NCBI RefSeq assembly: GCF_016907925.1
Contig: NZ_JAFBCZ010000002.1
Span: 272,163 to 336,162, forward strand
Source: Herpetosiphon giganteus
Lineage (GTDB): Bacteria > Chloroflexota > Chloroflexia > Chloroflexales > Herpetosiphonaceae
Reading direction: 5' to 3'
DNA: 64,000 bases
The position numbers were made by a program, and so were the translations under genes. This document shows, piece after piece, positions 28,701 to 39,040 of the stretch. Below the pieces are notes generated by a model that was not told the origin of the DNA, searched no databases, and was given only the letters and a program-made list of their open reading frames with translations. Each line of letters opens with the position of its first letter. The first letter of the stretch is position 1.

Positions 28701-30339
28701 ATGGCTTGAACAATTCCAAGGCCATTTTCTTAGGCAAACCACATTGGTGCAATTGCAGGGTTGGCCCAACCACAATCACCGAACGGCCAGAGTAGTCGAC
28801 CCGCTTACCCAAAAGGTTTTGGCGGAAGCGACCTTGCTTGCCCTTGAGCATATCGCTCAAGCTCTTCAGGCGATGCTTGCCCTTGCCACTGACTGGGCGG
28901 CCACGGCGACCGTTGTCGATCAAGGCATCAACTGCTTCTTGCAACATCCGTTTTTCGTTGCGCACGATGATTTCAGGTGCGTTTAGCTCCATCAAGCGCT
29001 TGAGGCGGTTGTTGCGGTTGATCACCCGCCGATACAGGTCGTTCAAGTCGGAGGTCGCAAACCGACCACCATCAAGCTGCACCATCGGGCGCAAATCTGG
29101 TGGAATCACTGGCAACACGGTCATAATCATCCATTCAGGACGATTGCCGCTCTTGCGGAATGCTTCAACCACGCGCAGCCGTTTGGTGGCTTTCTTGCGG
29201 CGTTGGCCCGATGAGCTTTGAACTTCGGCTTGGGTTTGATTCGACAATTCGTCGAGGTCAACCATCGACACAATGTCGCGCACCGCGCCAGCACCCATAT
29301 CGGCCTTGAAGGTGTAGGGCGCTAAATCACGCAGAATCCGATATTCGTTTTCCGAAATGATTCGGTGTAACTGAATATCATCCAAGCGATCAAGCTTGTC
29401 TTTTTCTTCTTTGTTGAGATCTTCAAGCTGCTTGATCAGGGCCGTGGTCAAACGCTCTTGTTCAGCATCTGCCACCGATTGGCGTTGATCACGCTCGCCG
29501 TCGGCCAACAAACGCACGTTTTCGATTTCGTATTCGCGGCGTTGTTCAAGCTTTTCGCGCTCTTGATCGATCAACTGTTCGAGTTGTTCCAAGCTGCGCT
29601 CGCGTACTGGCTCGTTTTCTTCGAGCAGCACCGTACCACGATAAACAATATCTTCATCGGCTAATGCGTCGATGCCGATCAGTTCTTCGAGGTGTTCGCG
29701 CAATGCGTTGGCTTCGTCTTCGATTTCTTGACGTTGACGGGCAAATTGTTCATGCGTGCGCTCCAACGTGCCTTCCATGGCATTATCCATCGCCGCAAGG
29801 TCTTTGCTTAAACGGGTTGCCTTTTCGCCACGTTGTTCAAGGATTTTTTCTTCCAGATCTTTGCGCCGCACGCCAAAGTCGGTCTTCATTTGCTCACGTA
29901 CATTGCCCAATGCCAGATCATCGACATCGGTAATAATGTATGAAGCAAAATAAAGTACCCGCTCAAGATTACGCGGCGATATATCTAAAAGTAAACCCAA
30001 ACGCGATGGTGTGCCTTTAACAAACCAAATATGCGATACAGGTGAGGCAAGTTTGATATGACCCATGCGATCGCGTCGCACTTTAGATCGCGTGACTTCT
30101 ACGCCACATTTATCGCACACAATGCCTTTATAACGCACACGTTTGTACTTGCCACAGTAACATTCCCAATCGCGCGTGGGTCCGAAGATTTTTTCACAGA
30201 ACAAGCCATCGCGTTCAGGACGCAGGGTTCTATAATTAATCGTCTCTGGTTTTGTTACTTCACCGTGTGACCAGCTCAGGATGTCTTCTGGTGAAGCGAG
30301 ACTGATGCGAATTGCATTGAATTCATTGATTTCGAGCAT
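25708..30339 (-). CDS. rpoC: RNA polymerase beta' subunit
   Basis: 1543 residues, complete. N-terminal zinc site: Cys 60, 62, 75, 78. The active-site Mg motif NADFDGDQ is at 625-632, and the second Cys cluster [12 protein letters not shown] is near the C terminus. Residues about 150-325 form a highly charged coiled-coil insertion in the clamp region that is absent from short beta' subunits such as E. coli's; I infer it is lineage-specific. GAGGAG precedes the ATG and directly follows the stop of the endonuclease gene between rpoB and rpoC. Confidence 0.98.
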   Translation of the reverse strand: MLEINEFNAIRISLASPEDILSWSHGEVTKPETINYRTLRPERDGLFCEKIFGPTRDWECYCGKYKRVRYKGIVCDKCGVEVTRSKVRRDRMGHIKLASPVSHIWFVKGTPSRLGLLLDISPRNLERVLYFASYIITDVDDLALGNVREQMKTDFGVRRKDLEEKILEQRGEKATRLSKDLAAMDNAMEGTLERTHEQFARQRQEIEDEANALREHLEELIGIDALADEDIVYRGTVLLEENEPVRERSLEQLEQLIDQEREKLEQRREYEIENVRLLADGERDQRQSVADAEQERLTTALIKQLEDLNKEEKDKLDRLDDIQLHRIISENEYRILRDLAPYTFKADMGAGAVRDIVSMVDLDELSNQTQAEVQSSSGQRRKKATKRLRVVEAFRKSGNRPEWMIMTVLPVIPPDLRPMVQLDGGRFATSDLNDLYRRVINRNNRLKRLMELNAPEIIVRNEKRMLQEAVDALIDNGRRGRPVSGKGKHRLKSLSDMLKGKQGRFRQNLLGKRVDYSGRSVIVVGPTLQLHQCGLPKKMALELFKPFVMRRLVDKGFAHNIKSAKRFVERVRPEVWDVLEEVIKDYLVLLNRAPSLHRLSIQAFEAKLIEGSAIQLHPLVCAAFNADFDGDQMAVHVPLSRKAQEEARRRMISTYNLLSPATGDPIITPSQDIVLGCFYLTQVRPGAKGGGKRFGSIDEALLAYTNGIVHIQAPVWIVIEDYILPGSDLRDKELPSLDGVTPRVLIETSVGRIIFNNALRYQGEPKAGENGYRSPLHYRNFLVGKSGLKALIADCYRFHSQRENIIADVYQELIERFGPETSEESLLRFYASERTARLADRIKALGFKHATLGGMTFSASDVEVPDTKNAIVEETYKKVQDIEKMQRRGLITDDERYREVVSAWLDATNQIKVEVQRSLNPFGPVSMMSTSGARGNVEQIRQMAGMRGLTTDPTGRIIELPITANFREGLSVIEYFISTHGGRKGLADTALRTADAGYLTRRLVDVAQDVIVTIEDCGTTEGMWIRVSRDILASVEDRIIGRVTVAPVTNPVTGEVVFPTDSEILEDDGKHIANVLKSLDKEAQAEFGIYVRSVLTCNADYGICRKCYGRNLATGKMVEIGEAVGIIAAQSIGEPGTQLTLRTFHTGGVATDTDITQGLPRVQEIFEARIPKGKAVLAQIAGRVQIVREEEGIRRLRIVSEEVYTDEQMLPKDYRVVVKNGDAVEIGNLLAESNIDGDSRPPLVAGLAGNVYVDDDRLVIQAKDIEEHEEVIAHAARLRVKDGDLVQVGQQMTEGSSDPQEMLQLRGREAVQEYLTNEAQKVYRSQGVGINDKHIEVIVRQMLRRVRIEEPGDTELLPGELVELHELNRINASIVSQGGDPALAVPVLLGITKASLSTDSFLSAASFQETTRVLTEAAVNGKIDYLRGLKENVVIGKLIPAGTGMEQRRKLAEEAALRVAQITSAPADRETPAATPAPAIASEPKPVPPRSFDEALTAVTNIDSGNGPKDDLFAQAMARLQAEEGRKPTLNELLGTDEDDENV

Positions 30340-30356
30340 GGTTGAACGCTCCTCGG

Positions 30357-31052
30357 TTAAGGAAGATAGTTTGCAAAATGCAAGCGCATCTTCTCGGTAA
30401 TTGTTCCCCGCTCAGGCGACTTCTTCGGTTGCCATTGCTCAAATTGCTGCGCGATAGCAGCTTTACGTGCTAGCATCAGGCCATTATTATTACGATATAG
30501 CCAAATTGCTAAACACTTAGCACGAATTGTGCTCCACTTGATGTAATAATTATTGCGATTATGGCTAATATTTGGTGCTGGTATTCCGGTCATTAATTCA
30601 ATATATCTACCTGTTTCAAGCAGTAATTGCTGAGAGCCAGAATAAATTTGAATAACAGGCCGATCACCATTCCAAACTAAGGTACCATCACCATCAATAA
30701 ACCCACGAATAAAATCCACGAGATATTCGGTTGGTACATTAGGAAAGCCTATAACATGCGATTTGTTTGGAATTCCTCCAAGGTTGAGTAGATCATGATA
30801 CAAGCCTTGATTGCAAATGACCATTTCGTGACAGCTTGATTCTTTACGTACTTGGCGTAAAGCTGCTGTTGCACCCATAGTATTAGCAATAGTTTGTAAG
30901 TGTTCTATATCAATGCTGGCGATCTGAACAAGGTGACCACCATTTCTGGAATGAATTCGCATATATCCATCGGCCCACCAATAACCTAGAACATAGGCCA
31001 TGGTTGGTGACCATGTGCGAAAGAAAGGGTTGCTAGCAGCAGGTCGAGCCAT
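30357..31052 (-). CDS. Free-standing LAGLIDADG homing endonuclease between rpoB and rpoC
   Basis: 231 residues with two LAGLIDADG motifs: [11 protein letters not shown] (19-29) and [13 protein letters not shown] (111-123). The acidic residues D28 and D120/D122 are in place to bind the catalytic metals, so a single chain could form the pseudo-dimeric, DNA-cutting fold. It lies in the same direction as rpoB and rpoC, in a 790-bp gap, with its stop 17 bp before the rpoC start. rpoB and rpoC are both intact, so this is neither an intein nor within a coding intron. It is more A/T-rich than its neighbours. No intron ends or splice signals were recognised. Confidence 0.87.
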   Translation of the reverse strand: MARPAASNPFFRTWSPTMAYVLGYWWADGYMRIHSRNGGHLVQIASIDIEHLQTIANTMGATAALRQVRKESSCHEMVICNQGLYHDLLNLGGIPNKSHVIGFPNVPTEYLVDFIRGFIDGDGTLVWNGDRPVIQIYSGSQQLLLETGRYIELMTGIPAPNISHNRNNYYIKWSTIRAKCLAIWLYRNNNGLMLARKAAIAQQFEQWQPKKSPERGTITEKMRLHFANYLP

Positions 31053-31074
31053 GGTAGCACCGTGCGATAACGAG

Positions 31075-31104
31075 GCGGTAGTTCACGTCATTGGGAACTA
31101 CCGC
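31075..31104 (-). other. Perfect hairpin between rpoB and the endonuclease gene
   Basis: GCGGTAGTTC (31075-31084) and GAACTACCGC (31095-31104) form a 10-bp perfect stem with a 10-base loop. No T-run follows on the transcribed strand, so it is not an intrinsic terminator. It may be a processing or stability element, or a relic of the insertion. Confidence 0.6.
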
Positions 31105-31129
31105 GAGAGCAATGGATCGCAACCGAAGT

Positions 31130-34100
31130 TTAGAGTTCGCCTTTTTCCATCCCCGACAGGTTGATGCCGTCGAGTGAGATTAAGTCATCGGCTTCGCTAT
31201 CGGTTAGCTCAACCGGGCGTTCATCAGCGGTCAACACATCGACCGACAGACCAAGCGATTGCAACTCTTTGATCAAGACCTTGAACGATTCTGGTACGCC
31301 GGCTTCGTTGATCGGATCGCCCTTGACGATCGCCTCATACGTTTTGACCCGACCAACCACGTCGTCGGACTTGACCGTGAGCATTTCTTGGAGAATATAG
31401 GCTGCGCCATAGGCTTCGAGCGCCCAGACTTCCATTTCCCCAAAGCGCTGACCGCCGAACTGTGCCTTACCGCCGAGTGGTTGTTGAGTCACCAAGCTGT
31501 AGGGGCCAGTTGAGCGAGCGTGGATCTTATCTTCCACTAAGTGCGCCAACTTGAGCATATATTTGTAACCGACGGTCACTGGATTATCGAATTTCTCGCC
31601 AGTACGGCCATCGTAGAGATCGATCTTAGCATCGGATGGTAAGCCTGATTCAGCGAGTGCTTTGACAATATCCTCATCGCGTGCGCCGTCGAAGACTGGC
31701 GTGGCAATGCGGAAGCCCAAGCGTGAAGCAGCCCAACCCAAGTGGGTTTCCAAAATCTGGCCGATGTTCATCCGGCTTGGCACAGCCAACGGATTCAAGA
31801 CGATATCGACAGGCGTGCCATCTGGTAAGAATGGCATATCTTCGATTGGCAGCACACGGCTGACCACGCCTTTGTTGCCGTGGCGACCAGCCATTTTATC
31901 GCCGGGGCTGATTTTGCGTTTTTGGCAGAGCATAACGCGCACGGTTTGGTTGACCCCGACTGGCATTTCAGTCGTTTCATCGCGGGTAAAGACCTTGACA
32001 TCAATGACTTTACCTTTGACCCCGTTGGGAACGCGCAAGCTACTATCTTTAACTTCGCGAGCCTTTTCACCGAAGATCGCCCGCAAGAGGCGTTCTTCAG
32101 CGGTCAGGTCAGTTTCGCCCTTGGGTGTGATTTTGCCAACCAAAATATCGTTTGGCTGAACATCAGCACCAACGTAGATAATCCCGCGTTCGTCCAAGTT
32201 TTTAAGGCTATCTTGGCCGACGTTTGGAATATCGCGGGTAATTTCTTCGGGGCCAAGTTTGGTATCGCGGGCTTCGACTTCATATTTTTCAATGTGAATC
32301 GAGGTGAAAATATCTTCGCGGACCAAGCGTTCGCTCACCAAAATAGCGTCTTCGAAGTTCCCACCTTCCCAAGGCATATAGGCCACGAGAATGTTTTGGC
32401 CAAGCGCAAGCTCGCCATTTTGGGTCGAAGAACTATCGGCGATGACCTCGCCAGCCCGAATTTTATCGCCAATAAAGACGCTTGGGCGTTGGTTGATACA
32501 GGTATCTTGGTTCGAGCGCAAGAACTTGAGCAATGGATAGGTGCGTTCGGTGCCATCGTTTTCGCGCACCAAAATGCGTTCGCTATTTGATGAAAGCACC
32601 ACAGCATCGGCACGAGCCACAACCACCTGACCTGAGTCGCGGGCGGCTTTGTGTTCCATGCCAGTGCCGATAATTGGCGCGTCTGGGCGCAACAACGGCA
32701 CTGCTTGGCGCTGCATGTTCGAACCCATCAAGGCACGGTTTGCATCGTCGTGTTCCAAGAACGGAATCAACGCGGTTGAAACGCTGACCACCTGCTTGGG
32801 CGAAACGTCCATATAATCGACAGAAGCGATTGGTGATTGGACGAAATCTTCAGCGTGGCGGCATGAAACCGTTGGGTCGATAAAGCGGAAGCGTTCGTCG
32901 AGCAAAGCGTTGGCTTGGGCAATAATGAACTTATCTTCTTCGTCGGCTGGCAAGTAGTCGGTTTCATTGGTGACAACTGGGTGAATTTTGATTGCGCGCA
33001 AGGGCAAATCGGCAATTTTGGTTGCCAAGGCCCGATCAATTTCGGTGCCAGTTTCAGCGATCAAATCGCCGGTCGCTGGGTTGACAATATCTTCGCGCAG
33101 CAACTGGCCATTCAGCACACCAATCGCAATGATCTTGGCTAATTCCTCGTCAACGCGAGCGCCAGCGCGGGCGATCAACTCGCCAGTGCTCAGGTGGCGG
33201 ACATCGCGTGTGGTCATGCCGCGTTCAAGCCAAAGTGGCGTGTTATCGACTTCACGGTACACGCGGCGATATGGCGTTTCGAGGAAGCCCATTTCGTTGA
33301 CGCGGGCAAAGGTCGACATCGTGCCAATCAGACCGATGTTTGGCCCTTCAGGCGTTTCGACTGGGCAGATCCGGCCATAGTGCGAGTGGTGAACGTCGCG
33401 AACCTCAAAGCCTGCGCGATCGCGGCTCAGACCACCAGGCCCAAGCGCTGAAAGCCGGCGTTTGTGGGTCAACTCAGCCAATGGATTGGTTTGATCCATG
33501 AACTGTGAAAGTTGCGAACCGCCGAAGAACTCGCGCATTGCAGCGACCACAGGCCGGATATTGATCAAGCCATTGGGCGTTGCTGCTTCTGGTTCTTGCA
33601 ACGACATGCGTTCTTTGATGACCCGTTCCATGCGCAACAAACCGACGCGGAATTGGGTTTGAATCAATTCGCCGACGGTCCGCACACGGCGGTTGCCAAG
33701 GTGGTCAATATCGTCTGGGTTGCCAATCCCATTATTGAGATCGATCAAGCGCTCGACGATTTTGAACAAATCGGCTTTGCTCAGCACGCGCATGCTGAGG
33801 CTGGGAATTTCTTGGCCTTCGAAGAGGCGGCTTTTTTCCCAGAGATTGCGATTTAATTTATAGCGACCGACTTTGCCCAAGTCGTAGCGGCGCGAGTTGA
33901 ACAGCAAGGTTTCCAATAACGAGCGAGCGTTATCGACGGTTGCTGGGTCACCTGGGCGCAAGCGCTTGTACAATTCCATAATCGCTTCTTTGGCATTGGT
34001 TGATGGATCTTTATCCAAGGTCGAAGCGATATATTGGTGGTCGCGGTTAACATCGACATTCGCGAACAAGGCCATAACTTCTTCGTTGAGGCCACATTGA

Positions 34101-34783
34101 TCGAGTGGTTTCTCGCCGAACAAGCCCAGCACAGCGCGGATCAAGATGGTGACTGGCAACTTACGTTTGCGGTCGACCTTGACCGAAAGCACATCGCGCT
34201 TATTGGTTTCGAACTCCAGCCAAGCACCACGATTGGGGATCAACTTGGCGCTATGGAGCGAACGACCGCTGGTTGGCTCTTTTTCTTCTTTGAAATACAC
34301 GCCAGGCGAGCGAATCAACTGCGACACAACAACCCGTTCTGCGCCGTTGATCACAAACGTCCCATTATTGGTCATCAATGGGAAGTCACCAAGGAAAATA
34401 TCGCTTTCCTTGATTTCGCCAGTCGTTTTGACCTTCAACCGCACGCGGACACGGAGTGGCGCGGCGTAGGTCATATCGCGTTCACGGCACTCAAATTCGT
34501 TATAGCGGGGTTCGCCGAACTCGTAATCGCTAAACGAAAGCTCTAGGTTTTTGCCTGTGAAGTCGTCGATGGGATTAATTTCATCGAACAACTCACGAAG
34601 CCCCTCACGTTGAAACCAGCGAAACGAATCGATCTGGGTTTCGATCAACTTCGGTAATTCAATCGCATCGGTAATGCGAGCAAAACTCCGACGTGATGCG
34701 ATCATCGCACGACCTTGGTCATCGCGGAAGATACTGGACGTGATCAGCGGTGGCAGGATAACAGTTGACTGAACTTGCGGCAT
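31130..34783 (-). CDS. rpoB: RNA polymerase beta subunit
   Basis: 1217 residues, complete. The rifampicin pocket reads [20 protein letters not shown] followed by RLSALGPGG, with the residues equivalent to E. coli D516, H526, R529 and S531 unchanged, so the enzyme should be rifampicin-sensitive. The C-terminal [20 protein letters not shown] motif is present. GGGAG precedes the ATG. It is expressed from two tandem promoters about 215-300 bp upstream. rplJ/rplL are not next to it. Confidence 0.98.
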   Translation of the reverse strand: MPQVQSTVILPPLITSSIFRDDQGRAMIASRRSFARITDAIELPKLIETQIDSFRWFQREGLRELFDEINPIDDFTGKNLELSFSDYEFGEPRYNEFECRERDMTYAAPLRVRVRLKVKTTGEIKESDIFLGDFPLMTNNGTFVINGAERVVVSQLIRSPGVYFKEEKEPTSGRSLHSAKLIPNRGAWLEFETNKRDVLSVKVDRKRKLPVTILIRAVLGLFGEKPLDQCGLNEEVMALFANVDVNRDHQYIASTLDKDPSTNAKEAIMELYKRLRPGDPATVDNARSLLETLLFNSRRYDLGKVGRYKLNRNLWEKSRLFEGQEIPSLSMRVLSKADLFKIVERLIDLNNGIGNPDDIDHLGNRRVRTVGELIQTQFRVGLLRMERVIKERMSLQEPEAATPNGLINIRPVVAAMREFFGGSQLSQFMDQTNPLAELTHKRRLSALGPGGLSRDRAGFEVRDVHHSHYGRICPVETPEGPNIGLIGTMSTFARVNEMGFLETPYRRVYREVDNTPLWLERGMTTRDVRHLSTGELIARAGARVDEELAKIIAIGVLNGQLLREDIVNPATGDLIAETGTEIDRALATKIADLPLRAIKIHPVVTNETDYLPADEEDKFIIAQANALLDERFRFIDPTVSCRHAEDFVQSPIASVDYMDVSPKQVVSVSTALIPFLEHDDANRALMGSNMQRQAVPLLRPDAPIIGTGMEHKAARDSGQVVVARADAVVLSSNSERILVRENDGTERTYPLLKFLRSNQDTCINQRPSVFIGDKIRAGEVIADSSSTQNGELALGQNILVAYMPWEGGNFEDAILVSERLVREDIFTSIHIEKYEVEARDTKLGPEEITRDIPNVGQDSLKNLDERGIIYVGADVQPNDILVGKITPKGETDLTAEERLLRAIFGEKAREVKDSSLRVPNGVKGKVIDVKVFTRDETTEMPVGVNQTVRVMLCQKRKISPGDKMAGRHGNKGVVSRVLPIEDMPFLPDGTPVDIVLNPLAVPSRMNIGQILETHLGWAASRLGFRIATPVFDGARDEDIVKALAESGLPSDAKIDLYDGRTGEKFDNPVTVGYKYMLKLAHLVEDKIHARSTGPYSLVTQQPLGGKAQFGGQRFGEMEVWALEAYGAAYILQEMLTVKSDDVVGRVKTYEAIVKGDPINEAGVPESFKVLIKELQSLGLSVDVLTADERPVELTDSEADDLISLDGINLSGMEKGEL

Positions 34784-34997
34784 CAGCTTCGCTCCCTAGC
34801 CCCGCAAAAGCACAAAATGCTCACCTCCAAACACCCGTAGTCAAAAATGCGACTTGTGGTTGTCCGGCTGCGAGTTTGACTGCTTTTGGCGGCAGCGCAA
34901 CGAAAAATACGCCCAACGGCGTGGTATTGATATACATTCTTGGCGTGGATCGAAAGCCTCGTCCAAACACTACGAAAAGCTATTTTTGCAAAAGGAG
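34784..34997 (-). other. rpoB 5' leader, about 210 nt
   Basis: Transcribed leader between the proximal promoter and rpoB. There is no open frame with a ribosome site. An imperfect stem can be drawn around 34908-34932 (AATACGCC...GGCGTGGTATT). I see no established ribosomal-protein or RNA polymerase leader motif. Confidence 0.4.
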
Positions 34998-35026
34998 ATT
35001 ATAACAGCAAGGTCGAGAGGTGTCAA
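34998..35026 (-). promoter_or_regulatory. rpoBC promoter, proximal
   Basis: On the minus strand: TTGACA (35021-35026), 17-bp spacer, TATAAT (34998-35003); a perfect consensus. Confidence 0.92.
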
Positions 35027-35055
35027 GAGACAATACGAGGTTTAAACTTGCGGGC

Positions 35056-35084
35056 ATTATACTCTTGCGCCCGAGAGAAGTCAA
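35056..35084 (-). promoter_or_regulatory. rpoBC promoter, distal
   Basis: On the minus strand: TTGACT (35079-35084), 17-bp spacer, TATAAT (35056-35061), exactly 58 bp upstream of the proximal promoter. Confidence 0.88.
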
Positions 35085-35142
35085 CCCCTTTTTTTAGAAA
35101 TTCGCACATATGTTTTGAATGCTAAGAAAAGGGGTTGTTTAG

Positions 35143-36069
35143 TTAGTGTTGTTCGAGCCATTCACGGGCAAATTGGGCATCGCGGCCAATTTGGGCTACC
35201 AGCTGTTCGATGCCAGCAAATTTTTGTTCGCCGCGAATATGCTGCAAAAAGCTGATTCGCAACGGGCGGCCATAAATATCTTCGTTGAAATCGAAAAGAT
35301 GGGCCTCAACCGCCCGCCCAAGCACGCCAAAGGTTGGCCGAACGCCAATGTTGGTCACTGCGCCAAAACTGCGCCGATCATCAAGCAATTGCACCTTGCA
35401 GACATATACGCCATCTGCTGGCAACATGTGGTTGCTGGCGATTTGCACATTGGCGGTGGGAAAGCCAATTTTGCGCCCGCGCTGGTCGCCTGGCACAACC
35501 GTGCCTTGCAAGCTAAACGGTCGCCCAAGGTAGTGATTGGCGGTTTGCACATCGCCAGCGGCCAAGCAGGTGCGAATCGCGGTCGAGCTAACAATCTCAT
35601 CATCAAGCGTCCAATAGGGAATTGGCTCAATTGTAAAGCCCAGCTCTTGCCCTAAATCCTGCAACACAGGCATTGTGCCAGCGCCACGGTGACCAAGCTT
35701 AAAATCTGGCCCAACCCACAATTCGCGCACTGGAACGTGATTTAACAATAGTTGTAAAAATGCCTTAGGGCTGAGTTGCGAGGTGGCCTGATTAAACGGC
35801 AGAACGGCCAAGAGATCGATGCCAATATCTTGCATTAATGCTGCGCGCTCGTTGATGGTGGTCAAATAGCGAATCTCACGCTCAGGCCGCAGAATCTCAT
35901 CGGGATGCGGATCAAACGTCAGCACCGCACTATGGCAATCGAGCTGGCGAGCGCGTTCAACCAAACGGCGCAGAATGTGTTGATGAGCTTGATGCACACC
36001 ATCAAACTTTCCAATCGTTAAGAGCGTCGGAGTTTTATACTGCACGCTGGCAAGTTCAGCAAAATGCAT
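35143..36069 (-). CDS. ribF: Bifunctional riboflavin kinase / FAD synthetase
   Basis: 308 residues. The N-terminal adenylyltransferase domain has LTIGKFDGVHQAHQHIL and LTFDPHPDEIL. The C-terminal flavokinase domain has the GRKIGFPTANVQI motif and LFDFNEDIYGRPLRI. It makes FMN then FAD from riboflavin. It is a single gene. No FMN riboswitch is visible upstream; a GTTCCAATTC lies just before the start at 36074-36083. Confidence 0.96.
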   Translation of the reverse strand: MHFAELASVQYKTPTLLTIGKFDGVHQAHQHILRRLVERARQLDCHSAVLTFDPHPDEILRPEREIRYLTTINERAALMQDIGIDLLAVLPFNQATSQLSPKAFLQLLLNHVPVRELWVGPDFKLGHRGAGTMPVLQDLGQELGFTIEPIPYWTLDDEIVSSTAIRTCLAAGDVQTANHYLGRPFSLQGTVVPGDQRGRKIGFPTANVQIASNHMLPADGVYVCKVQLLDDRRSFGAVTNIGVRPTFGVLGRAVEAHLFDFNEDIYGRPLRISFLQHIRGEQKFAGIEQLVAQIGRDAQFAREWLEQH

Positions 36070-36083
36070 GGCCTAGTTCCAAT

Positions 36084-36577
36084 TCATAAAGTTGCCAATA
36101 TCGCCTCAAAAGATACCATTGTCACTGGTAAATAGCAAAGGATTTGCGATGAAGGATGAAGGATGAGGGATGAAGGATGAAGGATGAGGGATGAAGGCAG
36201 AAATCAAAAGTCAAAAGGCAGAAGGCAGAAATCACAATGATCAGGTAATCGACCCGACTATGAGCACAGCAGGATAATCAAGCAAATCTGTGTCAATCTG
36301 TGGCGAAAAATATTCATGGCGATAGGCTATAGGCTGTGGGCTAGCGGAAGATTATTCGTGCAATTCGTGCAATTCGTGGCTAAAAACAAAAACAGCCTTC
36401 GCCTCCTTTGTGTTCTTCGCGGTTTCAGCCCTTCGCGCTCTTCGTGGATCAATAATTCAACGCAGAGGCGCAGAGAAAGTGAGGCTATTTGCTATAGGTA
36501 GCATAGGTGAGTTTGGGTAGGGCGCTGAGGAAGCAACAAGCAACTGATCCCTAGCGCCCGAACCCCGACCCCTAGAT
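36084..36577. repeat. Gene-free spacer of mosaic repeats
   Basis: Contains GGATGAAGGATGAGGGATGA (about 36151-36196), AAAGTCAAAAGGCAGAAGGC, AATCTGTGTCAATCTGTGGC, ATAGGCTATAGGCTGTGGGC, ATTCGTGCAATTCGTGCAA, CTTCGCGCTCTTCGTGG and AACGCAGAGGCGCAGAGA. No gene is visible. Confidence 0.7.
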
Positions 36578-37309
36578 TTATGCCTTCGCTCGAGAGCGCA
36601 ACAGCAAGCCACCAAGCGTAACCAACCAAAGCTGCCATAAACTCCCACTGATCATCAACATTGGCCCAGCGCTGAGATTGTAGACCTCGATCAGCGGAAT
36701 GAGCACGCTGAGCGCGACTACCAGCCCACTATAGCCAAGCCAGCGCGGCAATTGGCCTTGCCGAAGGATGCTCAACGCTACACCTGCGGTCCACAAGCCA
36801 GCAAACAAGGCTACGCCGATTTGTTCGCCAACTCCGCCAGCGTAGTTGTTGAAACTGGTATACAGCAACTCGATACTTGCGCGCAGGCTGGGATCGCTGG
36901 TTGTACTGTATTGTTCGGCCAAACTGGGCATCAACAAAAGCCAGCGCCCAATCCCTAGCAATTTGGCGAAGCCTGCCAAGATGCCAAAGCCTGCGCTTAC
37001 CCGCAGCAAGCTGCTTTCGCTGCCCAAAATCTGCCAAAGCAACAAGGCAATTGGAATCAGCATGGTCGCCGAGACAAAGTAGGCTGTATAGCCCAAGGCA
37101 ACTGCCGAGCGTTCTTGCAGCATCAAGGGCAAGGCTTGGGCGGCAGGGTTATCAAGGCTGGCGGGCCAATCGATGGCGCTACCGAGCACCAAAAATGTCA
37201 GCATAAAGATCAAAAATTGGCTAAAGAGCAGGCCTGCTGCCCAGCGATAGGTGCTGGTTATGCTGCGCTCGGGTTGGTTGATGGATGCGTAGCTGTTGCT
37301 GGCTATCAT
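36578..37309 (-). CDS. DUF4386-like integral membrane protein
   Basis: 243 residues from ATG 37309, preceded by AAAGGAA. Several hydrophobic helices, probably six or seven, and the pattern of a long outer loop followed by AGFGILAGFAKLLGIGRW resemble DUF4386 proteins. The function is unknown. It follows the MerR regulator by 13 bp on the same strand and is the obvious candidate target of that regulator. Confidence 0.75.
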   Translation of the reverse strand: MIASNSYASINQPERSITSTYRWAAGLLFSQFLIFMLTFLVLGSAIDWPASLDNPAAQALPLMLQERSAVALGYTAYFVSATMLIPIALLLWQILGSESSLLRVSAGFGILAGFAKLLGIGRWLLLMPSLAEQYSTTSDPSLRASIELLYTSFNNYAGGVGEQIGVALFAGLWTAGVALSILRQGQLPRWLGYSGLVVALSVLIPLIEVYNLSAGPMLMISGSLWQLWLVTLGGLLLRSRAKA

Positions 37310-37322
37310 AGTCGTTCCTTTC

Positions 37323-38174
37323 TTAAGTTGGTTGGGCGATTGGCAATTGCAGTTCGATAATCGCAGGCTCGCGAATGCCGCCTTCTGAATCGTGAGCAGG
37401 CCCAGAGCGATGAAACTCGCGCAGCGGCCCAATAATTTGATAGTTGTGCAAGCCAACCCAGCCAAGTAGCGCCAAAACAGCCGCGTGAATCTCGCGAAAA
37501 CTGCCTTCAAAGGCTAGCGTTGCCGCTAGTTCGAAGCTGGGCAGCGTTTGAAATGTGATGTTGCTAGCACTGATTTGGGGCAATTTGTCCTCGGCCAAGG
37601 TGACGGCTACCTCGATTGAAACATTGGTTTCGGCAAACTCCTGATTGTGGTAGGTGGTAATTTCTTGCTCTAGGATTGGAATGCGCTGCATGTGCAATTC
37701 TTGGTAGAGCGCTGTATAGAGTTGATGGCAGTAGTAGCCCATTTGATCGATGCTCGGCACAACCGCTTGGATACTGGCGATTGGCTGGGCCTTGGTCGAT
37801 TTGAGCATCATGGCGTAGGGCCATGGCTGCTGCTCATGGTCGATTTGGGCTAAGCGAGCGCTGACTTCGGCCAACTGGGCTTGTTTTTTGGCCAAATCAG
37901 CTGTTAAACGGGCTTCTTGAAGGCGCAACATACCGCGCAATTGATCTGCCGAAAGATCGTCATGGTTCAATAATTCGCTAATTTGTTGTAGACTGAGGCC
38001 CAAGCCGTTGAGCGCAACAATTCGATGCAGCCGTGGCAATTGCTCGACCGTGTAATAGCGATAGCCCGTCCACTGATCGACCTGGCTTGGAATGAGCAAG
38101 CCCAACTTGTCGTAATGGCGTAACATCCGCACCGAAACTTGCGCTAAGCGTGAGAATTCACCAATCTTGAACAT
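37323..38174 (-). CDS. MerR-family regulator with GyrI-like effector domain
   Basis: 283 residues. The N-terminal MerR helix-turn-helix is MFKIGEFSRLAQVSVRMLRH, with YDKLGLL and GYRYY. A coiled coil of about 75-115 and a C-terminal GyrI/BmrR-like ligand-binding domain follow, so it should respond to a small, probably hydrophobic, molecule. ATG at 38174 is preferred to the in-frame ATG at 38183, which abuts its own AGG. Confidence 0.9.
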   Translation of the reverse strand: MFKIGEFSRLAQVSVRMLRHYDKLGLLIPSQVDQWTGYRYYTVEQLPRLHRIVALNGLGLSLQQISELLNHDDLSADQLRGMLRLQEARLTADLAKKQAQLAEVSARLAQIDHEQQPWPYAMMLKSTKAQPIASIQAVVPSIDQMGYYCHQLYTALYQELHMQRIPILEQEITTYHNQEFAETNVSIEVAVTLAEDKLPQISASNITFQTLPSFELAATLAFEGSFREIHAAVLALLGWVGLHNYQIIGPLREFHRSGPAHDSEGGIREPAIIELQLPIAQPT

Positions 38175-38279
38175 TGCAACCATCCTTGTGTAACGCTGCT
38201 GTTGATGCTACACCCTAGCACAGTGGTAGAGTCAAGCGCCAATTAATCGCAGCATTTCACCAACCGAGAGGAGTAGATC

Positions 38280-38987
38280 ATGACGTATTGGTTTCGAGTT
38301 ATGCTCTGGACAGTATTGGGCGTTATTGCCAGCTGTTTCGCGTTAATCGGCATTGCAATGTGTGCAATTAATATTTTTTTTGATCGCGATACTGCTGAGA
38401 ATGCTCGAATTGCGCCAATTATTATTGATGAATCAATAGATGAGTGTAGTATTTCGCCAGCACGTAACTTTGTTTTAGCAACGACATTTAAAGACGGGGT
38501 TGGATCACAGAAAATCTATAATTTAAAAACTGGTGACGAAATTGCTTATCCTGATAATCCTGAAGCTGATCCTTATGGAAATAACAGCTATGGCGACCCA
38601 TTAGGCTGGATTAATGACCCAACCCAAGATATTGTTTTAGTAGATCCATACTGGCTCGTTAACTTAACGACAGGAGAGGTGACAAAAGTTGAGCTATCGG
38701 CTAAGCAACAATCAACAGATTGGTGGGAGCCAATGTTAATCCCCGATGATTATGGAACATATGTAAAATCGCCTGATCAGCAGTATGTTGCTGATAATGG
38801 AAAGATTTATCGATCAGCTCGTGGATACCCGCCAGTGGGTGATTTAATTGTGGAATTTTCCAATATATATCCTGAAATTTGTAGTAATGCGTGGGAGCCA
38901 GATAGTAGTGGCTATTACTTCGCCGATGTCTATGGGCGGGGCAGAATGCTTGGACCACTGCGTTTCCTCAAAAATCCTGAGCGCTAG
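38280..38987 (+). CDS. Membrane-anchored hypothetical protein
   Basis: 235 residues. One N-terminal transmembrane helix (about 9-33) is followed by an outer domain rich in Tyr, Asp, Pro and Trp, with short motifs (SPARNFVLA, SPDQQYVADNGKIY, EPDSSGYYFADVYG) that look like beta-propeller blades of the PD40 kind. No family is certain. It is A/T-rich compared with its neighbours. GAGGAG precedes the ATG. Confidence 0.72.
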   Translation: MTYWFRVMLWTVLGVIASCFALIGIAMCAINIFFDRDTAENARIAPIIIDESIDECSISPARNFVLATTFKDGVGSQKIYNLKTGDEIAYPDNPEADPYGNNSYGDPLGWINDPTQDIVLVDPYWLVNLTTGEVTKVELSAKQQSTDWWEPMLIPDDYGTYVKSPDQQYVADNGKIYRSARGYPPVGDLIVEFSNIYPEICSNAWEPDSSGYYFADVYGRGRMLGPLRFLKNPER

Positions 38988-39040
38988 CGAGGCTTGAACA
39001 TGCTGCTTAACGTGTATAAACAGCAAGAAAGGGATTGATT

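Noticed and set aside
30357..31052. Intein or group I intron as host of the LAGLIDADG gene
   Set aside because: rpoB and rpoC both have complete ends outside the insertion, the gene has its own start and stop, and I see no splicing blocks or intron core.
34784..35125. Small open frames in the rpoB leader
   Set aside because: They run antisense to the rpoBC transcript, lack ribosome sites and cover the two promoters.
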